Part shown: positions 8,062 to 16,152 of the stretch, in pieces
Layout of the letters: each line of letters starts with the position of its first letter
How positions within the stretch are numbered: the first letter of the stretch is position 1
Source: Gemmatimonadota bacterium
Lineage (GTDB): Bacteria; Gemmatimonadota; Gemmatimonadetes; Longimicrobiales; Gaopeijiaceae
NCBI GenBank assembly: GCA_022560615.1
Contig: JADFSR010000031.1
Coordinates: 1 to 49,806 of the forward strand
Length of the DNA: 49,806 nucleotides
Direction: 5' to 3'
Translations under genes and position numbers: made by a program
The notes under the pieces: generated by a model
Told to the model about the DNA's origin: nothing
What the model saw: the letters and a program-made list of their open reading frames with translations, nothing else
Database searches by the model: none

Positions 8062-8748
8062 ATGATGATCGTGGCCCAGGGCCTCGAGAAAACCTACATG
8101 AGCGGAGGCCGGCCCTTGCCGGTGCTGACCTCCATCGATCTCGAAATCGAGCCCGAGTCCTTCGTGGCCGTCGTCGGCCCCTCGGGGAGCGGCAAGACGA
8201 CGCTCTTGGGCCTCCTGGCCGGACTCGACGAGCCGACCCGTGGTCGCGTATACCTCGACGGCGAAGACATTTTCGCGCTTACCGAAGACGGTCGAGCCGA
8301 ATTTCGGGTCCAACAGGTCGGTTTCGTGTTTCAAACGTTTTATCTGTTTCCGACGTTGACCGCGCTGGAGAACGTGCTGGTGCCCCTGGAGCTCCGAGGC
8401 ACCGCCAAGGGCCTGCGCAACGAGGCTACGGCCCTCCTGGAGCGCGTAGGCCTCGGTGACCGGCTCGACCACTTTCCCGCTCAACTCTCCGGCGGAGAAC
8501 AGCAAAGAGTAGCTCTGGCACGCGCCTTCGCCAATCGCCCGAAGATCTTGTTCGCCGACGAGCCGACCGGGAATCTCGACCAGGAGACCGGTGAAGGCAT
8601 CGTCGACATCCTCGAAGAGTTGAATCGCGACGCGTGTACGACTCTCGTCATGGTGACGCACGACCTCTCGCTCGCGGCACGGGCACACAGAATCGTGTCG
8701 CTGGCGGGGGGCCGGATCGTCTCGGACCGGGCAGGGCATACAGCTTGA
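8062..8748 (+). CDS. ybbA: ABC transporter ATP-binding protein, YbbA/LolD type
   Basis: This 228-residue ATPase belongs to the MacB/LolD/YbbA group that powers FtsX-fold permeases. It has Walker A GPSGSGKTT (near residue 40), a Q-loop in VGFVFQTFYLFP, signature LSGGEQQRVALARA, Walker B ILFADEPTGNLD and a switch His in MVTHD. ATG 8062 directly follows the complement of the tesA start codon; ATG 8065 is an alternative. The only ribosome-binding-like sequence, AGAGGA at 8046-8051, lies inside the tesA reading frame. The permease gene starts within its last codons. The substrate is not known; a role in envelope lipid or lipoprotein handling is suggested by family and by the tesA neighbour. Confidence 0.92.
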   Translation: MMIVAQGLEKTYMSGGRPLPVLTSIDLEIEPESFVAVVGPSGSGKTTLLGLLAGLDEPTRGRVYLDGEDIFALTEDGRAEFRVQQVGFVFQTFYLFPTLTALENVLVPLELRGTAKGLRNEATALLERVGLGDRLDHFPAQLSGGEQQRVALARAFANRPKILFADEPTGNLDQETGEGIVDILEELNRDACTTLVMVTHDLSLAARAHRIVSLAGGRIVSDRAGHTA

Positions 8749-11327
8749 GAAGCAGGCTACGCCTCGGTTTCGCCGTGCGCTTCGCGATGCGGGAGAGCCG
8801 ACACAGCCTCCGCCGCGTGGGCGTATACATGGCGTCGATCACGCTGGGAGTGGCAGCTCTGGTCTCCATCCACTCTTTCCGAGACGACGTAGCACGCTCG
8901 ATTCAGGAAGAGGCGGACGTGCTCATGGGGGCCAACGCACGCCTTACCGCCGGCCGAGTACTCCCGGATTCCATCAACACGCTCCTGGATTCGCTAAGCC
9001 GGGCCGGCGTCGAGATCGCTCGAGTGACGACGACCGGCTCAATGGTGCTCGCGCCGGTCTCGGGCACGGTTCGCCTTATGCAGGTGAGGGCGGTGAGCGG
9101 GGGCTACCCCTTCTACGGCGCCGTCTCGACGGAGCCGGCAGGTCGCTGGACCGGGGGCATCGGCCCGGGCGAAGTCCTGGTCGATCCCGCCGTGCTCACG
9201 CAGCTCGACACGCGCGTGGGTGACACGCTCGTGGTGGGCCGCGCTCGCCTGGTGATTGCGGCGACCGTGGCTGACCTGCCGACGGACCTCGGTTTCAATT
9301 TCGCTATCGGACCTCGGGTTTACCTCTCGCAGGAAGCCATGACCCGGGCCGGGTTGCTCGGCTTTGCTTCGCTGGCCCGCTATGAGGTCTTCCTTCGGTT
9401 GCCGGAACGAGACGACCGCTTCGCGCTGCGGGAACGGTACGGAGACCTCTTCTCGGCCACCCAGGTGCGCTACACCACCGCGGAGGAACAGGCGCAGAGC
9501 CTCTCCAACGGGATCCGATTCCTCGGGCGCTTTCTGGCGCTCGTGGGGCTGGCGGCCCTCCTGCTCGGCGGGGTCGGGGTCGCGAGCTCGATCCACGTGT
9601 ACGTGCGCGAGAAGCGACCGGGAGTGGCGGTGCTCCGGTGCATGGGAGCGAGCCAATGGACCGCGTTCCTCGCCTACCTGATCCAGGCTGGAGCCATGGG
9701 GCTCGTGGGTTCATTGGCGGGGGTGGCGCTCGGAGTCCTGGTGCAGGAGACGCTCCCCCTCGTCCTGACCGATTTCTTACCGGTGGAGGTCAGCACGCGC
9801 TTCTCCCTCGGTTCCGCGCTCACCGGCCTCGGAATCGGCGTGTGGGTCGCGCTAATCTTCGCGTTGATCCCGTTGCTCGGGGTGAAGGACGTGTCCCCAC
9901 TGCAAGCGCTGCGTCAGGACTTCGAGCCCGCACGTCGACGCGCTGACCCGCTGACGATCGGTGCCTACGCGCTGCTCGCGGCAAGCGTGCTGATCCTGTG
10001 CATCATCGAGGCGCCCGAGGCGACGCTCGGACTCGGCTTCGCCGGTGCTCTCGCTGTCGCGGTCGGCGTGCTGACCCTCGTGGGCTGGTCGCTGACTCGC
10101 CTGACCCGCCGTTTCTTTCCGCGAGGCGCCTCGTACCCGATCCGACAGGGCGTGTCGAACCTCTTTCGCCCTCGAAACCAGACGGTGGCCGTCACGCTCG
10201 CATTGGGCTTCGGAGCGTTCGTCATCGGCACAGTCGTCGAGGTCGAGGGCAATATTCGCAACGACCTCAGGGTGTCGTTTGGCGAGGGACAACCCAACGT
10301 TCTGTTCTTCGACGTCCAGACGGACCAGGTCCAGGGCGTGATCGACCTGCTGCCCGAACCAGCCCGGAGCAGCGCAGAAGTGGCACCGCTGGTCCCGTCC
10401 AAGATCGTGGCGATCAACGGAAGGGGCCCGGACGAGTTGCGCGCTGACACCGTACGAGAACGGCGCCCCGATGGCTGGGCTCTGAGAAGGGAATACCGGA
10501 ACAGCTACCGCGCCGAGCTCGGGCGCGCGGAGACGTTGGTGCACGGCCGCTGGTGGGACGGGACTCCAGGGGAGGAAGACGGCGAAGAGGTCGATGCCGG
10601 GGGCCTTACTCGGCTCTCGCTCGAGTTGGGGGTCGCCGAGAGCCTCAAGGTCCGCCTCGGCGATACCATCACGTGGGATATCTCGGGGATGCGCGTCCCA
10701 TCCGTGGTGACGAACCTCCGGCGAGTGGATTGGAACCGCATGGAGCCGAACTTCTATGCGATTCTGGAGCCGGGGGGGCTCGAGGACGCACCGCAGACCG
10801 TCATGATCGTGGCGCGGCTTGCGGACCCTGGCGCGCGAGCTGCAGTGCAGCGAGATCTGGTCCGGGCGTTTCCGAACGTGTCGGCGCTCGACTTCTCACG
10901 GGTCCAAGAGGCGATCGACTCAGTTCTCTCTCGCGTCCGGCAGGCGGTCGGCTTCCTAGGGGCGTTCAGCGCGCTCGCAGGTGTGCTGGTGCTGATCAGC
11001 GCGCTCGCCACGTCCCGTGTTCAACGCCTCCGCGAGGGTGCGCTGCTCAAGATACTCGGCGCCAGCCGAAAGCAGGTGCTGACGGTCCTATTTGCCGAGT
11101 ATTTGGCGCTCGGCACACTGGCCAGCGCCAGCGGCCTGCTCTTGGCGGTAGTCGCCGGCGCGGTCGTCGTACCGAACGTATTTGAACTCACCTACGCCCC
11201 ACGCGTGATGCCGCTCATCGCGATCTGGGCGGTTGTGGCCGGCCTTACCGTCCTCGTGGGGCTCCTCGGCAGTCGAAGCCTGCTGACAAAGCCTCCCCTC
11301 CCCGTGTTGCGGGAGGCGCCCGAATAG
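8745..11327 (+). CDS. ybbP: ABC transporter permease, YbbP/FtsX-fold
   Basis: The partner permease of the preceding ATPase is about 860 residues. It has an N-terminal membrane helix (VGVYMASITLGVAALVSI), a large periplasmic domain, a first FtsX core of several helices (near FLALVGLAALLLGGVGVASS), a second half repeating the pattern (AVTLALGFGAFVIGTVVEVEG, a second periplasmic domain, then FLGAFSALAGVLVLISALAT and two more helices). This duplicated FtsX layout is typical of YbbP. TTG 8745 is proposed as start because it overlaps the ATPase stop (TTGA) and gives a basic N-terminus (RSRLRLGFAVRFAMRE); ATG 8787 is an alternative. The gene ends at TAG 11327 with no base between it and the stop of the convergent next gene. 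Confidence 0.9.
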   Translation: MRSRLRLGFAVRFAMRESRHSLRRVGVYMASITLGVAALVSIHSFRDDVARSIQEEADVLMGANARLTAGRVLPDSINTLLDSLSRAGVEIARVTTTGSMVLAPVSGTVRLMQVRAVSGGYPFYGAVSTEPAGRWTGGIGPGEVLVDPAVLTQLDTRVGDTLVVGRARLVIAATVADLPTDLGFNFAIGPRVYLSQEAMTRAGLLGFASLARYEVFLRLPERDDRFALRERYGDLFSATQVRYTTAEEQAQSLSNGIRFLGRFLALVGLAALLLGGVGVASSIHVYVREKRPGVAVLRCMGASQWTAFLAYLIQAGAMGLVGSLAGVALGVLVQETLPLVLTDFLPVEVSTRFSLGSALTGLGIGVWVALIFALIPLLGVKDVSPLQALRQDFEPARRRADPLTIGAYALLAASVLILCIIEAPEATLGLGFAGALAVAVGVLTLVGWSLTRLTRRFFPRGASYPIRQGVSNLFRPRNQTVAVTLALGFGAFVIGTVVEVEGNIRNDLRVSFGEGQPNVLFFDVQTDQVQGVIDLLPEPARSSAEVAPLVPSKIVAINGRGPDELRADTVRERRPDGWALRREYRNSYRAELGRAETLVHGRWWDGTPGEEDGEEVDAGGLTRLSLELGVAESLKVRLGDTITWDISGMRVPSVVTNLRRVDWNRMEPNFYAILEPGGLEDAPQTVMIVARLADPGARAAVQRDLVRAFPNVSALDFSRVQEAIDSVLSRVRQAVGFLGAFSALAGVLVLISALATSRVQRLREGALLKILGASRKQVLTVLFAEYLALGTLASASGLLLAVVAGAVVVPNVFELTYAPRVMPLIAIWAVVAGLTVLVGLLGSRSLLTKPPLPVLREAPE

Positions 11328-11744
11328 TCAGTCCGTCATGGCGGCGGCCAGCGTCTCGGCGGGGACTTTCAAGGAGGCCTGATGGTGACACCCCTCACAC
11401 GTGATCGGGTGTGGTGTGCGAAGCCGGGTGCGTTTCACCCTGAGGGGCTCGTCACAGTTGGGGCACGTGCCCTCTAGGGCGATCAGGGTGAATCGTTCGA
11501 TCATGCGTCGTCGCGCCAGGATGATGCCAACTGCGAGCGCACCGATCCCCCAAGGGGCGTGGGGTGGGACGATGGCCGCGACCGGCGCGATCACGAGGAA
11601 GATGCCCATCGTTCTGGCGGCTCCGCCGACGCGCCAACGACGTCCGCGCGGTCGGATGGACGCAAGCGCCTCGGTTGGCTCGAACCCGAATAGTGTGACC
11701 CGAGCAGTAGTGCGAATAAGACCGTCTCGCTCAGGGGCGCGCAA
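11328..11744 (-). CDS. Small membrane protein with C-terminal zinc ribbon
   Basis: No named family is recognised. The 138-residue product has two probable membrane helices (TMGIFLVIAPVAAIV and WGIGALAVGIILA, about residues 45-80) and then a four-cysteine ribbon: CPNC, about 20 residues, then CEGC followed by a His. The ribbon probably binds zinc in the cytoplasm. TTG 11744 would overlap the 3' end of the aminotransferase gene by 14 bases and suggests translational coupling; the first 40 residues look weak, so a later start is possible. It is the third gene of the 14945 to 11328 operon and meets ybbP end to end. Confidence 0.6.
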   Translation of the reverse strand: MRAPERDGLIRTTARVTLFGFEPTEALASIRPRGRRWRVGGAARTMGIFLVIAPVAAIVPPHAPWGIGALAVGIILARRRMIERFTLIALEGTCPNCDEPLRVKRTRLRTPHPITCEGCHHQASLKVPAETLAAAMTD

Positions 11745-12903
11745 AGGCTCTCAGTCGTTCCGCAGCGGCATGCAGTGTCTCGAGGCGCTTGCAAAAGACG
11801 AAGCGCACGACAGAGCGCCCCCCCTCAGGAGCGCTGTAGAAGCTTGAGCCCGGGACGGGGGCGACACCGCCCTCGCTCGTCAATCGCTTCGAGAAGGTGG
11901 TGTCGTCCTCATCGGAGATCCCGCTGAAGTCCGCCAGCACGTAATACGCACCTTGGGGCGTCGTGCAGCCGAATCCTGCGCTCTGCAGCGCTGAGACGAG
12001 CACGCCACGCCGCTCCCTGTAGGCCTCGACCATCTGAGTGTAGTAGTCTTCGCCGAGCTCACGAATGCCGACCGCGCATGCCTCCTGCAGCGGAGCAGGG
12101 GCGCCCACTGTGAGGAAGTCGTGCACCTTCCGGATCGCCTCCGTGAGATGCGGCGGAGCCACGATCGTTCCCACGCGCCAACCTGTCACGCTGAACGTCT
12201 TGGAGAGCCCACTCACGGTGATCGTACGGTCGCGCATTCCCTCGAAGGCCGCGAGCATGAGATGCTCACCCTCGTAGTAGATGTGCTCGTAAATCTCGTC
12301 GGTGATCGCGAGGATGTCGTGCTCCCGGCAGATATCCGCGATCGCCTGGAGTTCCTCCCGGTCGAACACACGTCCAGTCGGGTTGTTCGGCGTATTGATG
12401 ACGATGGCACGCGTCTTCGGCGTCACGACTGCCTCGAGTCGCGCGCGCTCCAGCCGATAGTCGGGCGCCTCCAATGGGAGAAACACCGGACTCGCCTGCG
12501 ATAGCACGGCGTCGGGGCCGTAGTTCTCGTAGAAAGGCTCGAAGATGATGACCTCCTCGCCGGGATCGATCGTTGCGAGCATGACTGCGGCCATCGCCTC
12601 GGTCGCCCCGCAAGTCACCGTGATCTCACGCTCCGGGTCGAACTCGAGGTCGTACATCGCGCCGTATTTCTCCGAGAGCGCATGCCGTAGGTTCGCGGTG
12701 CCCCAGGTGATCGCGTACTGGTTCACGTCGTTCTGGATCGCCGCACACGCGGCGTCCTTGAGCAGCTTGGGCGCGGGAAAGTCCGGAAACCCTTGCGCGA
12801 GGTTGATTGCATCGTGTTCCTGAGCGACCCGTGTCATCTGCCGGATCACGGACTCCGAAAACGCGTGCGTGCGCTTTGCGGTGCGTAGCATGAGGTCGGT
12901 CAT
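11731..12903 (-). CDS. PLP-dependent class I/II aminotransferase (methionine/kynurenine aminotransferase type)
   Basis: The 390-residue fold-type I aminotransferase shows INLAQGFPDFPAP near the N-terminus, VTCGATEAM, VINTPNNPTGRVF with the substrate/PLP Asn, ITDEIYEH with the PLP Asp-Tyr, and SGLSKTFSVTGWRVG with the Schiff-base Lys. The C-terminus has a VVRFVFCK segment with the carboxylate-binding Arg. Among subgroups it is closest in wording to YbdL methionine aminotransferase and kynurenine aminotransferase; the substrate cannot be fixed from sequence alone. ATG 12903 overlaps the stop of the upstream GGDEF/HD-GYP gene (ATGA). The two cellular roles are not obviously linked. Confidence 0.9.
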   Translation of the reverse strand: MTDLMLRTAKRTHAFSESVIRQMTRVAQEHDAINLAQGFPDFPAPKLLKDAACAAIQNDVNQYAITWGTANLRHALSEKYGAMYDLEFDPEREITVTCGATEAMAAVMLATIDPGEEVIIFEPFYENYGPDAVLSQASPVFLPLEAPDYRLERARLEAVVTPKTRAIVINTPNNPTGRVFDREELQAIADICREHDILAITDEIYEHIYYEGEHLMLAAFEGMRDRTITVSGLSKTFSVTGWRVGTIVAPPHLTEAIRKVHDFLTVGAPAPLQEACAVGIRELGEDYYTQMVEAYRERRGVLVSALQSAGFGCTTPQGAYYVLADFSGISDEDDTTFSKRLTSEGGVAPVPGSSFYSAPEGGRSVVRFVFCKRLETLHAAAERLRAFARP

Positions 12904-14945
12904 TCTGGCCCCGTGTCGCTGTGGGACTTCATGAAAATCGCGTGAAGATCCTCCGCGCATGCACGTACTGCCGTGACGACGTCGGGATCGTACCAGGTGC
13001 CACTCATATCACCGATCTTGGCGATCGCGTCGGCCCAACCGATTGCCGGCCGATGGGCGCGGTCACTCGTCATGGCATCCAGGGCATCGCACACCGCCAC
13101 CAGACGCGGCGCGAGCGGGATGGCGGCGCCGGCCAGCCCATCGGGGTAACCCTTTCCATCCCAGCGTTCGTGGTGCCAACCGACGACCGCCAGCGCGACC
13201 TCGTCGTCCAGAAGCGGTCGCAGTAGGGCGCGCCCGGTGCTGGGATGCCGCTCCACCGACTCTCGTTCGTGTGGCTCGTGGTGGTCCTTCTTGTTCAGCA
13301 CTCGGTCGGAAAGACCGAGGTTGCCGATATCGTGCAGCCGGCACCCGAGCATGAGTCCTTCCCGATCGATGAGACTCTCGTCGGGGTCGAGCTTCGTCGC
13401 CACGCGCATGGCGAACTCCGCGACACGTGCCGCGTGCTGAGCCGTGAACGGATCTCTGGCCTCGACCGCCCGGATCAGCGAGGCGGTCCCTTCCAGCACC
13501 GCCTTCCTCACCGCGGTCTGGCGCCCGAGCGCGTCCTCACTCAGCTCGGCGGACTTGGCGTTGCGCTCTGCGATGCGGTCACGACGATTCAAGGAATCGA
13601 TCAAGTGACTCCGCATTTCCAGCATTCCGAAAGGCTTGAACAGGTAGCGATCGGCGCCCGCGCTCAAAGCTTCAGCCGCGACCCTGGGGTCGTGCGGGCT
13701 CGTGATCACCAGGATCTGAGTCATAGGCCAACGCGACTTCGCGGCGGCGATGAGTTCGGTGCCGTGCGTCGCGGGCAGCCGTAGGTCCGTGATGATGACG
13801 TCGTACTCCTTGGAGAGGGCGTGGATTCCCGTGGGCACGTCGACCCCCTGATGGACTTCGAAGCCTTCGCTCTTCAGATAGTTGCTGACGAGACTGCGGA
13901 CTTGATAGTCGTCCTCGACGACCAGCACACGGCGGCCCTTCCCGAACCCCGTGATCTGGTGAGGAAGCAGCGTCAGCGGCGGCCTACTCTTTCCTACGTC
14001 GGCACCGGCACGCGCGCAGTCTTCCGGTTCTTCGCCCACCCGCTCCAGTAGCTCCTCAGGCGCGTCGTGTGCGGCCAGCACCGACCCCGTCATTCCGTGG
14101 CCAAAGAGCCGCAAGCAGTTCCGACCCGCGTTCTTCGCCTCGTAGAGTGCGTGGTCCGCGGCGGCCAGCAACTCGTCCGGTGAACGCATACTGCGATCGT
14201 ATGTGGCGACACCTGCGCTCACGGTCAGCCGATCTCCGTGTCTGAGGTCGGTCTCGGAGAGCACGGCGCGGATGCGGTCGCCGAAGATCAGTGCGCCTTC
14301 GGTGTCCGTCGAGGTCAGGATTGAAAGGAATTCCTCGCCCCCGAAACGAGCAGACAGGTCCATCCGACGTGTCGTGCGCTCGAGGATGTCGCCGAATTCC
14401 CGAAGTGCGACGTCACCGGCCGCGTGTCCAAACCTGTCGTTGAATTTCTTGAAGTCGTCGAGGTCGAAGAGCACGAGAGAGAGTCGCTGCCCGCGTTCGG
14501 CGGCGGCGAACGTGTTCTCGAGGAAGAGGTGGGCATTACGGCGGTTCGGCAGCTCGGTCAGCAGATCGGTGAACGCCATGTCCTCGACCACGGCGCGCTC
14601 CTGGTGGAGCGATTCGGCTAGCCATCCGACGCAAAGTGAGATCGCGACATAGGAGATCACGACCCCGAGAAGCATGTCAGGCACCTGTCGCCCGGCCAGC
14701 AATACCGCGGCCTGGGTCACGGAGAGCGTCGCTATCCCGGCCGCCAACGCGGTGGCGATTCCCCGCCAAGCGCCGTAGTAGGCCAGCATGAATACGGGCA
14801 GGAGCGCAGTGAGCCACAACAACGCGCCGTAGTCGCCGAGTTGCTCCGGGAACTGGAGCGCCCCGATGACGGGAACCGTCAAGGCGGCGATTGAAAGGAC
14901 GAGCGCGGGAGGTGGAATGGTCCCGCCGATGAAGTCGATCCTCAT
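12900..14945 (-). CDS. Membrane GGDEF - receiver - HD-GYP protein (cyclic-di-GMP turnover)
   Basis: This 681-residue protein joins both directions of cyclic-di-GMP metabolism. Residues 10-110 hold four or so membrane helices. A GGDEF domain follows with FDLDDFKKFND, an inhibitory-site RxxD (Arg193-Asp196) and the active GGEEF at 202-206, so cyclase activity is likely. A receiver domain (VLVVEDD near 340-346, phosphoacceptor Asp387, Lys437) sits in the middle. The C-terminus is an HD-GYP phosphodiesterase with HDIGNLGLSD (His538-Asp539), HHERWDGKGYPDGL and GYP at 599-601. The receiver between the two enzymes suggests a switch set by an unknown kinase; the hybrid kinase at 46306 is a possible partner only by inference. 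It heads a three-gene operon. Confidence 0.92.
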   Translation of the reverse strand: MRIDFIGGTIPPPALVLSIAALTVPVIGALQFPEQLGDYGALLWLTALLPVFMLAYYGAWRGIATALAAGIATLSVTQAAVLLAGRQVPDMLLGVVISYVAISLCVGWLAESLHQERAVVEDMAFTDLLTELPNRRNAHLFLENTFAAAERGQRLSLVLFDLDDFKKFNDRFGHAAGDVALREFGDILERTTRRMDLSARFGGEEFLSILTSTDTEGALIFGDRIRAVLSETDLRHGDRLTVSAGVATYDRSMRSPDELLAAADHALYEAKNAGRNCLRLFGHGMTGSVLAAHDAPEELLERVGEEPEDCARAGADVGKSRPPLTLLPHQITGFGKGRRVLVVEDDYQVRSLVSNYLKSEGFEVHQGVDVPTGIHALSKEYDVIITDLRLPATHGTELIAAAKSRWPMTQILVITSPHDPRVAAEALSAGADRYLFKPFGMLEMRSHLIDSLNRRDRIAERNAKSAELSEDALGRQTAVRKAVLEGTASLIRAVEARDPFTAQHAARVAEFAMRVATKLDPDESLIDREGLMLGCRLHDIGNLGLSDRVLNKKDHHEPHERESVERHPSTGRALLRPLLDDEVALAVVGWHHERWDGKGYPDGLAGAAIPLAPRLVAVCDALDAMTSDRAHRPAIGWADAIAKIGDMSGTWYDPDVVTAVRACAEDLHAIFMKSHSDTGPE

Positions 14946-15102
14946 TTCGAAATGTGTCCCTCACCAGGCAGGGGGGTCAACAGGGACCGAATCTGCGGGT
15001 GGCTGAGGGGACTGCCAACACGAGAGGCTGGTACGAGCGGGTGCGACCGACGTAGGTTGCCGTGGGCTGGTGACCCGAACTCAGTCGGAAGGAGGGAGGA
15101 TG

Positions 15103-15654
15103 ATGAACAAAGGAGCCGTATTGTCCCTGTTGGTCGCGGGGCTGATCACCGGCAGCTATCTCGAGTTCCGGATGAACCAGAGCGACGGCGTTGCTGATAC
15201 GCAGGTCGTCGAGGCGGAGTGGCGTGACGACGTCCCACAGACTCCAGTCGAGCCGGTGGAGCCGTCCTCACCGCTGGTCGAGGAGTTGGTGCCGCCTCCG
15301 CCCCCACAACCACCTGCGCCGCTCGAGCGTCAAGACATCAGGGAGGCGCCGACCTTCACACCGTACACCGTAGCTCCTTCTATCACGAATCGGCAGGACG
15401 TCGTCCGGGCGATGGAAGAGGCGTATCCTCCGCTCCTGCGGGACGCCGGGATCGGGGGCACCATTCGGGTCTATTTCTTCATCGAGGCGGACGGTACCGT
15501 CGGAAGCGTGCAGATCGACCAGTCGTCCGGCCACGCCGCGCTCGATGATGCGGCGCTGCGTGTCGCAGACGTATACCGGTTCAGCCCGGCGATGAACCGC
15601 GACGAGGCGGTTCCGGTGTGGGTGAGCTTCGCGATCACGTTCCAGGTTCGGTAG
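15103..15654 (+). CDS. TonB C-terminal domain protein (energy transducer-like)
   Basis: The 183-residue product has an N-terminal membrane anchor (GAVLSLLVAGLITGSYLEF), a proline-rich linker (PVEPVEPSS then PPPPPQPPAPLE) that can span the periplasm, and a C-terminal TonB fold: YPPLLRDAGIGGTIRVYFFI, DGTVGSVQIDQSSGH and VPVWVSFAITFQV. TonB passes proton-motive energy from ExbB-ExbD to outer-membrane receptors, but exbB and exbD are not nearby. AAGGAGG at 15089-15095 lies seven bases before ATG 15103; ATG 15100 directly precedes it and is an alternative. Two hairpins follow the stop. Confidence 0.85.
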   Translation: MNKGAVLSLLVAGLITGSYLEFRMNQSDGVADTQVVEAEWRDDVPQTPVEPVEPSSPLVEELVPPPPPQPPAPLERQDIREAPTFTPYTVAPSITNRQDVVRAMEEAYPPLLRDAGIGGTIRVYFFIEADGTVGSVQIDQSSGHAALDDAALRVADVYRFSPAMNRDEAVPVWVSFAITFQVR

Positions 15655-15711
15655 CGCGCCTCGGGTAGGCGCCCGCCGGGGTTGACGTCTTGATCGGAGA
15701 GACACCTCCGC

Positions 15712-15740
15712 CGCCCCCGTGCCCACGCAGCACGGGGGCG
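15712..15740 (+). terminator. Perfect 11-bp GC-rich hairpin after the TonB-type gene
   Basis: CGCCCCCGTGC (15712-15722) and GCACGGGGGCG (15730-15740) pair perfectly around a seven-base loop. No T tract follows on either strand, so it is not a classical intrinsic terminator; it may block 3' decay after Rho-dependent termination or act as a bidirectional stop. Confidence 0.5.
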
Positions 15741-15835
15741 CCCCCGAGTCCGCGCCAACATTGAAGAAACTGCCAAGAAGCCAACGGTAAGGCGCACAGA
15801 GAAGTTCGTTTCAGAACGTCCGCTCTGGTCTCGTT

Positions 15836-15945
15836 TCAGGGGGTCACGTCACTCGCGATGCGAACGGCGGTGTCGGCGGCTTCGGCCATCTCTCGTCCGA
15901 GGTACCGACGATTTCGATGACTTTGGCGACTGAATGGTTTCCCAT
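15836..15945 (-). pseudogene. Frameshifted and truncated dodecin-like gene
   Basis: Dodecins are about 68-residue flavin-storage proteins. From ATG 15945, with AGGAG at plus-strand 15955-15959 in good position, the frame reads GNHSVAKVIEIVGTSDE, which matches the dodecin N-terminal strand and its VGTS turn. The frame then drifts into Arg/Pro-rich text. In the next frame, starting near 15892, the sequence continues as MAEAADTAVRIASDV, which fits the dodecin helix, and stops at TGA 15836-15838. A single lost base between 15889 and 15892 would join the two. Even so, the last about 25 residues, including the flavin-binding Trp-Phe strand, are missing. It is therefore a remnant, unless the sequence has an error here. 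Confidence 0.6.
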
Positions 15946-16152
15946 CTTCGAGGTCTCCTGTCGGCGTGGCGCGACGGTTCGCGCGGGGGTGACTCACACG
16001 ATAGACTGGGCTCGAGGACTGAAGTTACATCGGCCCAGTACGGGATGCTCCGGTGGTCGGGAGCCCTCGCCATGTGAGTTTTGGGCCGGGCTCCTGCCTG
16101 ACGCGTCGTGCGACCCGTCAATCGGGCCATTAGCTAGAAAGGAGCCGGACCG

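Larger units (their letters stand above)
15655..16152. other. Spacer of about 500 bases with hairpins and a dodecin remnant
   Basis: Just after the TonB-type gene there is a 6-bp hairpin (GCGCCT at 15656-15661 with AGGCGC at 15667-15672) and then the stronger hairpin at 15712-15740. A minus-strand dodecin-like pseudogene fills 15836-15945. The rest, 15960-16135, shows no gene; AAAGGAG just before 16153 is the ribosome-binding site of the next gene. Confidence 0.6.

Noticed and set aside
15849-16130. Minus-strand frame of 93 codons running through the dodecin remnant
   Set aside because: It is Arg/Ser-rich with no pattern; only its part at 15890-15945 is meaningful and that is better explained by the frameshifted dodecin.
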